Of a stretch of DNA of 64,000 bases, positions 24,448 to 33,744 are shown piece by piece. This stretch comes from Clostridia bacterium (GTDB taxonomy: Bacteria > Bacillota > Clostridia > UBA1381 > UBA9506). Each line of letters opens with the position of its first letter. Positions within the stretch are counted from its first letter, which is position 1. A program made the translations under genes and the position numbers. Where the stretch lies: NCBI GenBank assembly GCA_017549205.1, contig JAFYVH010000016.1, forward strand, positions 1-64,000, read 5' to 3'. Below the pieces are notes generated by a model that was not told the DNA's origin, made no database searches, and was given only the letters and a program-made list of their open reading frames with translations.

Positions 24448-24881
24448 CAAAGTGTATATACTTCCTTTGCTGACAAAACGCGAACGCCGCCATTTGTGAA
24501 AGCTTTTTCAGCAGCGTCAGCATTGTCTGTTTTCATAATAACATAGGCTTCGTTTTCTTTTTTGCTAACGAAGGCATAGAGATACTCAAGGGCAACATCG
24601 TTATCTCTTAAAAGACACAGAGCCTTATTGAGTCCCGAGGGTTCATCATTAATTTCTACAACGATGACCTCGGTTGATTTAACCATAATGTCTTGTTTTT
24701 CTAAAATTGCAACTGCTTTTTCCGGGTCCTGCACAATCATTCTGAGAATGCCGAAATCGGTGGTGTCGGCAATAGACAGCGCACGAATGTTAATGCCGCC
24801 TTCTGCCAGTGCAGTGGTAATCTTAGAGAGCTTACCTCTGGCATTTTCTACAAATACAGAAATTTGTTTAACTCGTTCCAT
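24447..24881 (-). CDS. Tandem ACT-domain protein
   Basis: A 144-residue protein made of two ACT domains (about 4-70 and 72-140) with no catalytic domain. ACT domains bind amino acids as allosteric ligands; the first has the usual L..I...L.....NI.....AD pattern. Stand-alone ACT pairs are frequently found beside phenylacetate-CoA ligase and indolepyruvate oxidoreductase genes, as here. It may sense an aromatic or branched amino acid for the pathway. The ATG follows AAAGGACGG, and the stop overlaps the next start. Confidence 0.92.
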   Translation of the reverse strand: MERVKQISVFVENARGKLSKITTALAEGGINIRALSIADTTDFGILRMIVQDPEKAVAILEKQDIMVKSTEVIVVEINDEPSGLNKALCLLRDNDVALEYLYAFVSKKENEAYVIMKTDNADAAEKAFTNGGVRVLSAKEVYTL

Positions 24882-24929
24882 AATGATTCCGTCCTTTCTT
24901 ATATTAAAAATAAAAGAGAAATCTACATT

Positions 24930-25493
24930 TTATTGCTCATATCCCAATGCAAAGGCCTTTTGGTTTAACTCCAAAAACTTTGCGGGAACAGCGTCCACAA
25001 GAGCACCCTCCCAGATTTCTTTAGAAAGGGGAGAGTTTTTTGCCATAACGCCGATTAAAGCCACATTCACAGCCTTAATGTTGCCGGCTTGCTTCGCAAG
25101 TTCCAAGGCATCGCAGGTAATGATGTTAATGCCTTTTTCTTCAATAGTTTTGGTTATGTTCTCAGGATATGACATAGCACCTGTAATAACCGGCATGGGA
25201 TTGGTTTTTTGGGTGTTCACAATCATCACGCCGTCTTTTTTCAAATAGGGCAGGCTGCGATAAGCCTCAAGCTCTTCAAAGGCAATAATCATGTCGGCTT
25301 CGCCTTTTTCAATGACGGGAGAATCCACACGGTCACCATATTTAACATAGGTTACCACGCTGCCGCCCCGCTGGCTCATGCCGTGAACCTCAGATAATTT
25401 AACTTGTTTACCGGCGCGCATAGCAGCGGCACCTAAAATGCGACTGGCAAGGAGTGTACCCTGTCCGCCAACGCCTACAATCATAATATTCAT
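24930..25493 (-). CDS. iorB: Indolepyruvate:ferredoxin oxidoreductase, beta (gamma-domain) subunit
   Basis: A 187-residue subunit of the 2-oxoacid:ferredoxin oxidoreductase family. The GVGGQGTLLASRIL N-terminus is the Rossmann-like signature of the gamma domain, followed by VHGMSQRGGSV. Together with IorA it oxidatively decarboxylates aryl pyruvates to aryl acyl-CoA with ferredoxin reduction. The ATG at 25493 lies five bases after TGGAGG; an in-frame start at 25514 is upstream of that site. It follows iorA by 51 bases. Confidence 0.95.
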   Translation of the reverse strand: MNIMIVGVGGQGTLLASRILGAAAMRAGKQVKLSEVHGMSQRGGSVVTYVKYGDRVDSPVIEKGEADMIIAFEELEAYRSLPYLKKDGVMIVNTQKTNPMPVITGAMSYPENITKTIEEKGINIITCDALELAKQAGNIKAVNVALIGVMAKNSPLSKEIWEGALVDAVPAKFLELNQKAFALGYEQ

Positions 25494-25544
25494 AAAAACC
25501 TCCATCCGCCCCAAAGGGAGCGCTGTGTTATTTTAAGCAAAGCT

Positions 25545-27272
25545 TTATTTTTGAACAATAGCGCCGAATTTGCAAACATTAACGCAAAGACCGCAACCAT
25601 TGCACAAGGTGTCATCAATCACCGGGCCGTTTTCTGTCATAGAAATGGCGGGACAACCCAGCTTCATGCACATTTTGCAGTTTTTGCAGGCGTCGGTAAT
25701 GGTGCAGCAACCGGTGTAGCCGGCCTTTTTCAGCAATGCGCAGGGACGCTGTGCAATAATAACAGAGGGCGCTTCTGTTGCCAAATGCTCACGCAGAACC
25801 TTTTCAAAATTATCCACATCAAAGGGATCCGCCACGGTGACCAGGTCAACGCCCAGGGCAAGACAAAGCTTTTCTAAATCCACCTGGCGAGTGGGCTCAC
25901 CTTTAATAGTAAAGCCGGTTGAGGGGTTATCCTGATGACCGGTCATGCCGGTAATGGAATTATCCAGAATAATTACAGTTGAAGTGCCTTTGTTGTAGAC
26001 CATGTCCATAAGGCCGGTAACGCCGGAATGGAGGAAGGTGGAATCGCCCAAAACGGCAACTGACTTTTGCGCAAATTCGCGGCCACGCGCTTTTTCCATG
26101 CCATGCAGACCGGAAATGCTGGCGCCCATGCAAATGATGGTATCAATGCTGTCTAGGGGTTTGGCACAACCTAAGGAATAACAACCAATGTCGCCACTTG
26201 CGGCAATCTTTAGTTTATTCAAAACATAAAATACGCCACGGTGGGAGCAGCCGGGGCACATAACAGGCGGACGAACGGGGATTTCTTCGTCTACCGAATA
26301 GGTTTCGGCAGCTTTTTCGCCGGCTATTTTTTCCCGGAGCAGTGAAGCGGAATATTCACCTAACAGTGTGAGCTCGTCTTTGCCCCTGACAGAAAGACCC
26401 ATGGCCCTAATCTGCCGTTCTAAAACGGGGTCTAATTCTTCAATCACATAGCAAACATCCACCTTGCTGACAAAATCAGCAATCAGGTTTTTGGGCAAGG
26501 GGTTTACCATACCCAGTTTCAAGAAGGAAGCATCGGGGAATGCTTCACGAGCATATTGATAGGCAATACCAGCGGTAATGATACCAATTTTTGTGTCCTG
26601 CATTTCCACACGGTTTAAAGCGGAGCTTTCACCAAATTCTGAGAGGGCTTCCATGCGTTTTTCCACAACGATGTGTCGGGGTCTTGCATTGGCGGGTACC
26701 ATAACATTTTTAGAGGCATCCTTCTGATAGTCCCGAACCGGTACATCTTCACGGGGAAAGAGCTCAACCTCGCTCTGTGAGTGGGCCACACGGGTGGTCA
26801 GACGAATCATAACCGGGGTGTCAAACTTTTCGCTGATGGCATATGCCTCTTTTACAAAGTCACGGCACTCGGCACTGTCGGCAGGCTCTAACATCGGCAC
26901 TTTGGCAGCGATGGCATAGTTGCGGCTGTCCTGCTCGTTTTGTGAGCTATGCATGCCTGGGTCGTCGGCAACACAAAGGACCAAACCTGCATTAACGCCA
27001 ATGTAGCTCATGGTAAAGAGAGGGTCTGCTGCCACATTCACGCCAACATGCTTCATGGCAGAAAGAGAGCGGGCGCCGGCAATAGCAGCACCGGAAGCCA
27101 CCTCAACAGCCACCTTTTCATTGGGTGCCCATTCGGCGTATATTTCATCATATTTAGCAATAAACTCTGTAATTTCGGTACTGGGAGTACCCGGATAAGA
27201 GGAAGCAACCCGCACGCCTGCTTCATAGGCGCCTCGTGCAATCGCTTCGTTGCCAAGCATTAATTTTTTCAT
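25545..27272 (-). CDS. iorA: Indolepyruvate:ferredoxin oxidoreductase, alpha subunit
   Basis: A 575-residue catalytic subunit. Order: a pyrimidine-binding domain (GNEAIARGAYEAG, SYPGTPSTEI), a middle domain, a thiamine-diphosphate domain (GDIGCYSLG; GDSTFLHSG; ILDNSITGMTGHQ) and two C-terminal 4Fe-4S motifs (CKNCKMCMKLGCP and CNGCGLCVNVC). It oxidises indolepyruvate, phenylpyruvate and similar 2-oxoacids. The ATG at 27272 follows AGAAAGG; the reading from 27320 adds 16 unsupported residues. It is flanked by paaK and iorB in the same transcript. Confidence 0.96.
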   Translation of the reverse strand: MKKLMLGNEAIARGAYEAGVRVASSYPGTPSTEITEFIAKYDEIYAEWAPNEKVAVEVASGAAIAGARSLSAMKHVGVNVAADPLFTMSYIGVNAGLVLCVADDPGMHSSQNEQDSRNYAIAAKVPMLEPADSAECRDFVKEAYAISEKFDTPVMIRLTTRVAHSQSEVELFPREDVPVRDYQKDASKNVMVPANARPRHIVVEKRMEALSEFGESSALNRVEMQDTKIGIITAGIAYQYAREAFPDASFLKLGMVNPLPKNLIADFVSKVDVCYVIEELDPVLERQIRAMGLSVRGKDELTLLGEYSASLLREKIAGEKAAETYSVDEEIPVRPPVMCPGCSHRGVFYVLNKLKIAASGDIGCYSLGCAKPLDSIDTIICMGASISGLHGMEKARGREFAQKSVAVLGDSTFLHSGVTGLMDMVYNKGTSTVIILDNSITGMTGHQDNPSTGFTIKGEPTRQVDLEKLCLALGVDLVTVADPFDVDNFEKVLREHLATEAPSVIIAQRPCALLKKAGYTGCCTITDACKNCKMCMKLGCPAISMTENGPVIDDTLCNGCGLCVNVCKFGAIVQK

Positions 27273-27365
27273 AGTTTCAAAGCCTTTCTGCCCGAAGAAA
27301 TTGGGTGCGGCTGTTTGCATCGGGCTGGCAAAACAGCAGGGATTTATCTGTTAGCGGCAAGGATG

Positions 27366-28661
27366 CTATCTCTGGTCGATGACGCGCTTAGCCTTGCCTG
27401 CAGTACGCGGGATGCTCTTGGGTGCCATCAGCTTAACCTTAGCAGAAAGGCCCAGCACCACCTGCAATTTGTGCTTAATGTTCTTTTCCACCATTTCAAG
27501 CTGTGTAAAGCTTTCCAAGAGAGTGGCATCGGCCAATTCAACCTGAACTTCCAACTGGTCGGTATAGCCTTTTTTGGTGACAATTAACTGATAGTGAGGG
27601 GCAATGTGCTCCATACCCACCAAAACGCTTTCAATCTGCGAGGGGAAAACATTAACGCCACGAATGATGAGCATGTCGTCGGTACGACCCTGAATTTTTG
27701 CCATACGGCGATTGGTACGACCGCACTGGCAACGCTCATCGATTAAATATGAAATATCCTTTGTGCGATAACGCAGCATAGGAATGCCTTCTTTGTTAAT
27801 GGTGGTAATAACCACCTCGCCGGTTTCTCCGTCGGGGAGAACTTCACCGGTTTTGGGGTCAATAATTTCATAAATAAAGCAATCTTCAGCAATGTGCTGA
27901 CCGTTTTTATAAATACATTCGCCGGCAACACCGGGACCCATAACCTCTGAAAGACCATAGTTCTCTGTTGCCAAAACCCCCAGCTTGTCTTCCAAAACAG
28001 CTCGCATCTCTTCGGTGTGACCCTCTGACCCCAGCATGGCAAGACGCAGCTTAAAGTCTTCTTTTTTATAGCCCATTTCCTCCATCACTTCAGATAAATG
28101 GAGAGCATAAGAGGGTGTTGCGACCAAGAGGGTTGTGCCAAAGTCTTTCATGAGCATAACCTGTTTTTCAGAATTGCCGCTTGAAATGGGAATGATGGTA
28201 GAGCCCAAACGCTCCAAACCATAGTGAAGACCCAAAGCACCGGTGAACAGGCCATAACCAAAGGCAATCTGCGCAATGTCTTCGTCGCTGCCGCCGGCCT
28301 GCACCACAAGACGAGCAATCAAATCAGACCATACATCTAAGTCCCGCTTTGTATAGCCCACAACGGTAGGTTTGCCGGTGGTACCGCTGGAAGCGTGCAC
28401 GCGCACGATTTTTTTCATGGGAACAGCAAAAAGCCCAAAAGGATAGTTATCCCGCAGGTCGCTCTTTACGGTAAAAGGGATTTTCTGCAAATCAGAAAGA
28501 GTCTGAATATGAGATGGCTTCAGACCAATTTCGTCAAATCTCTTTTTATACATGGGAACATTTTCATATGTGTAGGCAACGGTCTCTTTCAGCCGTTCAA
28601 GCTGCAGAGCGTTCATCTCCTGGCGTGTCATACATTCCAGATGTTCTTGATAAAATTGCAT
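27366..28661 (-). CDS. paaK: Phenylacetate-CoA ligase
   Basis: A 431-residue AMP-forming adenylating enzyme that converts aryl acids such as phenylacetate to CoA thioesters. The ATP-binding P-loop-like SSGTTGKPT is near residue 92, the A5-type YGLSE near 233, and the C-terminal AMP-binding domain carries GRTDDMLIIRGVNVFPSQIE. The last helix carries PRTAGKAKRV with the catalytic Lys. A GAGGAG site precedes the ATG. In this operon it may run in reverse for ATP gain, or activate acids for IorAB-linked metabolism; direction is inference. Confidence 0.95.
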   Translation of the reverse strand: MQFYQEHLECMTRQEMNALQLERLKETVAYTYENVPMYKKRFDEIGLKPSHIQTLSDLQKIPFTVKSDLRDNYPFGLFAVPMKKIVRVHASSGTTGKPTVVGYTKRDLDVWSDLIARLVVQAGGSDEDIAQIAFGYGLFTGALGLHYGLERLGSTIIPISSGNSEKQVMLMKDFGTTLLVATPSYALHLSEVMEEMGYKKEDFKLRLAMLGSEGHTEEMRAVLEDKLGVLATENYGLSEVMGPGVAGECIYKNGQHIAEDCFIYEIIDPKTGEVLPDGETGEVVITTINKEGIPMLRYRTKDISYLIDERCQCGRTNRRMAKIQGRTDDMLIIRGVNVFPSQIESVLVGMEHIAPHYQLIVTKKGYTDQLEVQVELADATLLESFTQLEMVEKNIKHKLQVVLGLSAKVKLMAPKSIPRTAGKAKRVIDQR

Positions 28662-28695
28662 AATACAGACTCCTCACATGTTGAAATTAGAAAAA

Positions 28696-30207
28696 TTACA
28701 GACCTTCAAAAGCCGTATCCAAAGCGGCGGGGTCATACTTTTTAGTGAAAAGACTCACCAAAGGCGTTACCAGAACTGAAACAGCCATAGCACAAACGCC
28801 AAAGTTTTGTGATAAATTACTTGCCGCTAAAAAGCTGTCGGTTATGGTGTAATACAGGGTGCAACCGCCAACGACCAAAAGGCCGGATAAAAGTCCCCAC
28901 CAAACGCCTGCACGGGTAATTCTTTTTGAATATAAACCCCAGAAATATGGCCCGATAAAGCAACCGGCAACCACACCCCAGGAAAAAGACATGAGCTGCA
29001 TGATAAAGGCAATTTTAAAGCTTGCAAAAACAAAGGATGCAGCCACAAATAAAAAGCAGAGAAAACGCATGAGTACCATTTGTTTCTTTTTATCATAATC
29101 GGGCTTTACCACCGGCAATAAGTCAACGGCAATGGCAGAGCTTGAGGTCAACACAATAGATGAAAGGGTTGACATTGAGGCAGAAAGCACCAAAAGTAAA
29201 ATCAGGCTTAAAATCATGTTTGTCCACAAATTGCCCGAAAGTGCATTCATAAGCATTTGTGGGACAACGGCATCATAATTGTTGCCGACGGGGAGCGTGT
29301 TGTTTAAATATAAACGACCAAAGGTGCCCATAATATAAGCGCCGACACCAATAACAAGGGCAAAGGTTGTCGAAACAATGGCAGCTTTTCCAATGTGTTT
29401 TTCATCACTGATGGCATAGTATTTATGAATCATCTGGGGCAGACCCAAAGTGCCAAAACTTGTAAGCAAAACATTCATCAGCAAAAAGGACCATTTAGAG
29501 CCGCCCGTAATGCTGATTAAGGAGGGGTCAATAGCAGCAAGCCTTGAAAAACCCTCGGCAAATCCGCCAACCACGGGATTTGATACAATAACCGCCACCA
29601 TGGCAATAACGCCAACCAGCATGATGATACCCTGAATAAAGTCAGTAATAACAGTGGCAACATAGCCGCCTAAAACCAAATAAATACCGGTTAACAGGGC
29701 AATGATGAACATGCAGACAACATCACCATGAGCACCAAAGACGGGGAAAATTTGTGAAAATAAATACCCCAGACCTTTATAAACCGTGGCGCAGTAAGGC
29801 ACCAGAAAAACAAAAATGATAAGAGCGGCATAAACTTTCATGCTGGGGGAAAGAAATCGTTTTTCAAAAAACTCAGGCATGGTAGAGGCGTTTAGATTGT
29901 GGGTCATACGCCGGGTACGGCGAGCTAGCAAAAACCAGGCCAGCAGGCAACCAATTAAAGCGTTGCCAATACCAATCCAAATACCGCCAATGCCAACCGT
30001 CCAGCCGGTGCGACCGGCATAACCGATAAAAATAACGGCGGAAAAATATGAGGTGCCATAAGCAAAAGCGCTAATCCAGGGGCCAATGTTGCGTCCGCCC
30101 AGCAAAAAGCCCTCCATGGTTTTTGACTGCTTAGAGCTTTTGATGCCTATGAAAACCATCAATAAAACAAACAAGCATAAAAAAATGCAGGCTACAATTT
30201 GTGTCAT
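28696..30207 (-). CDS. Sodium:solute symporter (SSS family)
   Basis: A 503-residue polytopic membrane protein with about thirteen segments and the SSS signature region (GGYVATVITDFIQGIIM near residue 190). The N-terminal DFLLGGR-type motif appears as EGFLLGGRNIGPW. It carries an organic solute, possibly an organic or amino acid, with Na+. The ATG at 30207 follows CGGAG by six bases; a longer frame to 30264 overlaps the promoter. It is the first gene of the PaaK-IorAB operon, so its substrate may be a precursor of that pathway. Confidence 0.9.
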   Translation of the reverse strand: MTQIVACIFLCLFVLLMVFIGIKSSKQSKTMEGFLLGGRNIGPWISAFAYGTSYFSAVIFIGYAGRTGWTVGIGGIWIGIGNALIGCLLAWFLLARRTRRMTHNLNASTMPEFFEKRFLSPSMKVYAALIIFVFLVPYCATVYKGLGYLFSQIFPVFGAHGDVVCMFIIALLTGIYLVLGGYVATVITDFIQGIIMLVGVIAMVAVIVSNPVVGGFAEGFSRLAAIDPSLISITGGSKWSFLLMNVLLTSFGTLGLPQMIHKYYAISDEKHIGKAAIVSTTFALVIGVGAYIMGTFGRLYLNNTLPVGNNYDAVVPQMLMNALSGNLWTNMILSLILLLVLSASMSTLSSIVLTSSSAIAVDLLPVVKPDYDKKKQMVLMRFLCFLFVAASFVFASFKIAFIMQLMSFSWGVVAGCFIGPYFWGLYSKRITRAGVWWGLLSGLLVVGGCTLYYTITDSFLAASNLSQNFGVCAMAVSVLVTPLVSLFTKKYDPAALDTAFEGL

Positions 30208-30269
30208 AGTTAACTCCGTTCCTAAACTTCTGTGTGATTGTAAAAGGTTCAATATAGCGTACATAGTCT

Positions 30270-30298
30270 ATTGTATATTTTTTGGCGGAAAAAGTCAA
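30270..30298 (-). promoter_or_regulatory. Promoter of the symporter-paaK-iorAB operon
   Basis: On the minus strand TTGACT (30298-30293) and TACAAT (30275-30270) are separated by 17 bases, 62 bases before the symporter start. Confidence 0.85.
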
Positions 30299-30401
30299 TA
30301 GAAAATCCTTATTTTAACGGATAAACACAGAGAAACTGTATAACAAAAAGTAAAAAAGGGAACAAATAATGGTAACAATAATCGCAAAGGAGTTTTTTTG
30401 T

Positions 30402-30935
30402 ATGCAATTAGCAGGAACGCAAACTGAACAAAACTTAAGAACGGCATTTGCCGGAGAATCCCAGGCGCGAAACAAGTATACCTATTATGCTTCTGCAGCA
30501 GCAAAAGAGGGCTATGAACAAATAGCCGAAATTTTTGCAGAGACAGCCAAAAATGAAATGGCTCATGCAAAAATTTGGTTCAAGCTGTTAGGCGGCATCA
30601 CCAACACAAAAGATAATTTGAAAGAAAGTGCAGCGGCTGAAAACAGCGAATGGACAGAAATGTATGCCGAATTTGCCAAAACGGCAAAGGAAGAAGGGTT
30701 TGACTCCGTTGCCAGACTGTTTACTGCGGTGGGAGAAATTGAAAAAGAGCACGAAGAAAGATACAAAGCCCTGATTGAAAATTTAGAGAAAAACCAAGTG
30801 TTTTCCCGCCAAGAAGAAGCGGTATGGATTTGTCGGAACTGCGGACATATCCACAAAGGAAAAGAAGCACCGGAGGCTTGCCCGGTTTGTGCCCATCCCA
30901 AAGCATATTTTGAAATCAGAGCAAAGAATTATTAA
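30402..30935 (+). CDS. Rubrerythrin
   Basis: A 177-residue non-haem iron peroxidase that reduces hydrogen peroxide in anaerobes. The N-terminal four-helix ferritin-like domain carries the di-iron ligands in ExxxR (GESQARNKY), ENEMAHAK-type NEMAHAK and EKEHEERY. The C-terminal rubredoxin domain has CRNCGH and CPVCAHP. The ATG at 30402 follows AAAGGAG by nine bases; an upstream reading from 30369 lacks a site. It is monocistronic with a strong terminator. The separate rubredoxin at 8.8 kb is a possible electron donor. Confidence 0.96.
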   Translation: MQLAGTQTEQNLRTAFAGESQARNKYTYYASAAAKEGYEQIAEIFAETAKNEMAHAKIWFKLLGGITNTKDNLKESAAAENSEWTEMYAEFAKTAKEEGFDSVARLFTAVGEIEKEHEERYKALIENLEKNQVFSRQEEAVWICRNCGHIHKGKEAPEACPVCAHPKAYFEIRAKNY

Positions 30936-30947
30936 AAACAGGCAGAA

Positions 30948-30982
30948 AAAACCACCCGTGCTCGTAGCACGGGTGGATATTT
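30948..30982. terminator. Bidirectional terminator between rubrerythrin and feo operon
   Basis: A perfect 11-bp GC-rich stem (30952-30962 with 30966-30976), loop CGT, is flanked by A-rich and T-rich sequence between convergent genes. Confidence 0.9.
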
Positions 30983-31004
30983 ATTAGCTATTTTATGCAA
31001 AGCT

Positions 31005-31358
31005 TTACCAGATTTCAACCACGGCAAAGCCTGCCTCTTCAATTTTGTTTTTAATGAGGGCATCTTCCACGGGTTTCTCGTAAGTAACCAAAGCAACGCC
31101 TTTTTCTAAGTCAACCGTGCCGGAGAGACCGCCAATTTCCCCAATTATTTCTTCAACACGGGCTTTGCAGTGCTCACAATGCATGCCTTCAATTTTAAAG
31201 GTCTTTTGCAGGATGGCGGCTTGCGAATCACAGCCGTTACAGGTGTCAGCGTGGGGGCAACCAATACATTTGACGCCTTTTTTCTTGGCCTTAACAATGT
31301 AAGAAAGTGCTGCCCCTGCGAGAATGATTAAAAGAATGATAGCAACTGCCGTTTTCAT
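31005..31358 (-). CDS. FeoB-associated Cys-rich membrane protein fused to an HMA domain
   Basis: A 117-residue protein with an unusual two-part build. Residues 1-45 are a FeoB-associated small membrane protein: one membrane segment followed by a Lys run and CIGCPHADTCNGC. Residues 50-117 form a heavy-metal-associated (HMA) domain with the metal site GMHCEHC and the usual beta-alpha-beta-beta-alpha-beta pattern. It may pass a metal or serve as a redox or assembly partner of the ferrous iron transporter. Start ATG lies nine bases after AAGGAG; the gene begins four bases after feoB. Confidence 0.87.
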   Translation of the reverse strand: MKTAVAIILLIILAGAALSYIVKAKKKGVKCIGCPHADTCNGCDSQAAILQKTFKIEGMHCEHCKARVEEIIGEIGGLSGTVDLEKGVALVTYEKPVEDALIKNKIEEAGFAVVEIW

Positions 31359-31362
31359 GTCT

Positions 31363-33393
31363 TTACATCTCCTTGCCTGTAAGGCTTGTTTTTACAGCTT
31401 TATTGGCATGCATCCCCATGACGATAATTGCGGCGGTGATACAAAGAACGGCAATCAGTCCACCGATTACACCAACCATATTAAGCCTGTCGCCAACAAT
31501 GAAAGAGCCAATGGTATAAACAAGATAGGCCGCTGTGTAACCGACACCAAGCTGAAGACCAATGCCGCCCCAGAACCATTTTGCGCTTTTCATTTCGGCA
31601 TTCATGGCACCTATGGCCGCAAAACATGGCGGTGAATAGAGATTGAACACTAAATAGGCAAGGGCAGCCACCTTTGTAATTGCCATAATGCCGGCAACCT
31701 CGCCGCCTGCACCCTCCATAAGCGCCAGTTCTTCCGTATTAATGAGATTTTCAAGACCAACAAAGCAAACGGCTAAAGTGCCCACAACATTTTCTTTGGC
31801 AATAAAGCCTGTGATGGCTGCTGCTGCCAACTGCCAGGAGAGAACGCCAACGACAGGAAAGAGCAGATAGGCAAAAGGAGATGCCAAAGAAGCGAGGATG
31901 GATTGGTCGGCCGATTCGGCAACCGAAAAGCTCCAGGTAAAAGATTGCATCAGCTGCACAGCCATGTTGCAGAGAAGAATGATGGTAGCGGCTTTTACAA
32001 TGTAAGCCCAACCACGACTGCACATAGACTTGAATGCACCCCACAGTGATGGCGCCCTATAGTCGGGAAGTTCAATGATAAAAAAGTTCTTTCTTGCCTT
32101 ATATCCTGTTACAAAGTTAATGAGCAGAGCACCCAAAAAAATAAGTGCAATGCCGGCAAAATACATGAGTGCGCTAAGCCACCAGGCGTCCCCGAAAAAG
32201 GCGCCGGCAAAAAGGGCAATAACCGGAATTTTGGCACCGCAAGGCATAAAGGGGGCAAGCATGGCAGAGGCTCTGCGTTCCCGCTCATTGCGAATGGTAC
32301 GGCTTGCCATAACTCCGGGAACAGCACAGCCAATGGCGATTACAAAGGGAATCACTGATTTGCCGGAAAGACCAACTTTTTTAAAGATGGGGTCAAGCAC
32401 AACAGCGGCACGGGACATATATCCGCAGTCCTCTAAGAGAGCAATGAGGAAATACATGACCATAACAAGAGGAAGAAAACCAACAACGGCAACCAAACCG
32501 CCAATAACACCATCAACCAAAATGGCAGGAATCAGAGGATTTGCATTTTCAAAGAATCCGCCGACCCAGCCCTGAAAACTTTCAAGAATGGGAACAAGTC
32601 CGGGAATGAATGTTCCGTTTTCAAACTCGTAACCGTCGGCAATCCAGGTGCCAAGCGTGGTTTGGGAAATGTAGAACACAAGGAACATAACAGCGGCAAA
32701 AATCGGAATACCCAGCCACTTATTTGTAAGAACAGCATCAATCTTATCGCCAATGTTCTTATCCTTAGTAAAAACTTTGCGGGTTTCAACATCCCCTACA
32801 ATTTTATTGACAAAGTCAAAGCGCTTACGGTCGGCCATGTTGACAGCCATCTTATCCGTCAGGTCAACATAAGTTTGTATGTAAGGAGCGCTTTGGCTTT
32901 TGCCTACCTGTGCAACAGCTGTTCCAATGAGCATTTTTAATCCGTCTGCCGAAGTAGAAATGGTTTTAACAACAGGACAGTGCAGTTTTGCCGAAAGTGC
33001 ATCGGCATCAATTTCGTTACCCTTTTTTTCATTAATATCACTTTTGTTTAAAGCAACAACAACAGGGATGCCAAGCTCTAAAAGCTGTGTAGTAAAAAAG
33101 AGGCTGCGACTTAAATTATCAGCATCCACAATGTTAATGATAACATCGGGGTTTTCGCTCTTAACATAAGTGCTTGCGATGCTTTCTTCACTGGTGAAAG
33201 GGGACATGGAGTAAGCACCGGGGAGGTCAACAGCAACAAGCTGTTCGTTTTCTGCATATGCTTTCTTTATAAGGTGTTCCTTTTTATCTACCGTAACGCC
33301 CGCCCAGTTACCAACCTTTTCGTTGCGACCTGTTAAAGCGTTATACATGGTGGTTTTGCCTGAATTTGGATTGCCTGCCAAAGCAATTCTCAT
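31363..33393 (-). CDS. feoB: Ferrous iron transport protein B
   Basis: A 676-residue inner-membrane Fe2+ transporter. The N-terminal GTPase domain has G1 GNPNSGKT (residues 7-14), G3 DLPGAYS, G4 NKSD, followed by a helical GDI-like domain and then the polytopic gate region with two inverted GATE motifs, including the conserved CAVPG. The ATG follows AAGGAGG by seven bases. It lies between feoA and the FeoB-associated protein; a GTTAGC/GCTAAC dyad sits just upstream of its ribosome site. Confidence 0.97.
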   Translation of the reverse strand: MRIALAGNPNSGKTTMYNALTGRNEKVGNWAGVTVDKKEHLIKKAYAENEQLVAVDLPGAYSMSPFTSEESIASTYVKSENPDVIINIVDADNLSRSLFFTTQLLELGIPVVVALNKSDINEKKGNEIDADALSAKLHCPVVKTISTSADGLKMLIGTAVAQVGKSQSAPYIQTYVDLTDKMAVNMADRKRFDFVNKIVGDVETRKVFTKDKNIGDKIDAVLTNKWLGIPIFAAVMFLVFYISQTTLGTWIADGYEFENGTFIPGLVPILESFQGWVGGFFENANPLIPAILVDGVIGGLVAVVGFLPLVMVMYFLIALLEDCGYMSRAAVVLDPIFKKVGLSGKSVIPFVIAIGCAVPGVMASRTIRNERERRASAMLAPFMPCGAKIPVIALFAGAFFGDAWWLSALMYFAGIALIFLGALLINFVTGYKARKNFFIIELPDYRAPSLWGAFKSMCSRGWAYIVKAATIILLCNMAVQLMQSFTWSFSVAESADQSILASLASPFAYLLFPVVGVLSWQLAAAAITGFIAKENVVGTLAVCFVGLENLINTEELALMEGAGGEVAGIMAITKVAALAYLVFNLYSPPCFAAIGAMNAEMKSAKWFWGGIGLQLGVGYTAAYLVYTIGSFIVGDRLNMVGVIGGLIAVLCITAAIIVMGMHANKAVKTSLTGKEM

Positions 33394-33438
33394 GTGTGTT
33401 CCTCCTTGTTTCTATGTTTTCTTATTGAACAAGCACGA

Positions 33439-33454
33439 GTTAGCGGTTGCTAAC
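33439..33454. promoter_or_regulatory. Operator-like dyad upstream of feoB
   Basis: GTTAGC-N4-GCTAAC. The same dyad with matching outer bases occurs upstream of feoA at 33771-33786. The half-site resembles those of DtxR/IdeR-type metal repressors, but the regulator is not identified here. It could also form a short mRNA hairpin. Confidence 0.55.
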
Positions 33455-33488
33455 TTTGGTGCAAAAATAAAAAACTTTAAAAAGACAA

Positions 33489-33701
33489 TTAAACTAAAAT
33501 GGCTTCTGCAAGCTGCCGGTCAATGCTGTAACGACCATCTTTGATAGACACAACACAACTGTTTTTGCGGCGAGAGACAACAGAGATGGTTTCACCGCTG
33601 TAGCATCCCAGAGAAAATAAAAAAGAATTTAATTCTTCATCATCGGTTGCAATAGCAGAAATAATGTAATCTTTTCCCATTGTTGCTTCCATAAGATTCA
33701 T
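33489..33701 (-). CDS. feoA: Ferrous iron transport protein A
   Basis: A 70-residue SH3-like cytoplasmic protein that assists FeoB. The pattern fits the family: a hydrophobic strand, LFSLGCYSGETISVV turn (normally LxxLGLxxGxxVxVV) and a terminal LAEAILV strand. Start ATG is preceded by AGAGG at ten bases. It is the first gene of the feo operon, downstream of a consensus promoter and two dyad elements, so it is probably repressed when iron is sufficient. Confidence 0.92.
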   Translation of the reverse strand: MNLMEATMGKDYIISAIATDDEELNSFLFSLGCYSGETISVVSRRKNSCVVSIKDGRYSIDRQLAEAILV

Positions 33702-33744
33702 AGTGAATGCGCCTCTTCTTTCCAGTCATCTAAAACAGATTTTA

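Noticed and set aside
22917-27293. Similar CAGAAAGGCT-TGAAA leaders before the pdaB-like gene and iorA
   Set aside because: The shared bases are mainly the ribosome-binding site and its spacer; two cases are too few to claim a common control element.
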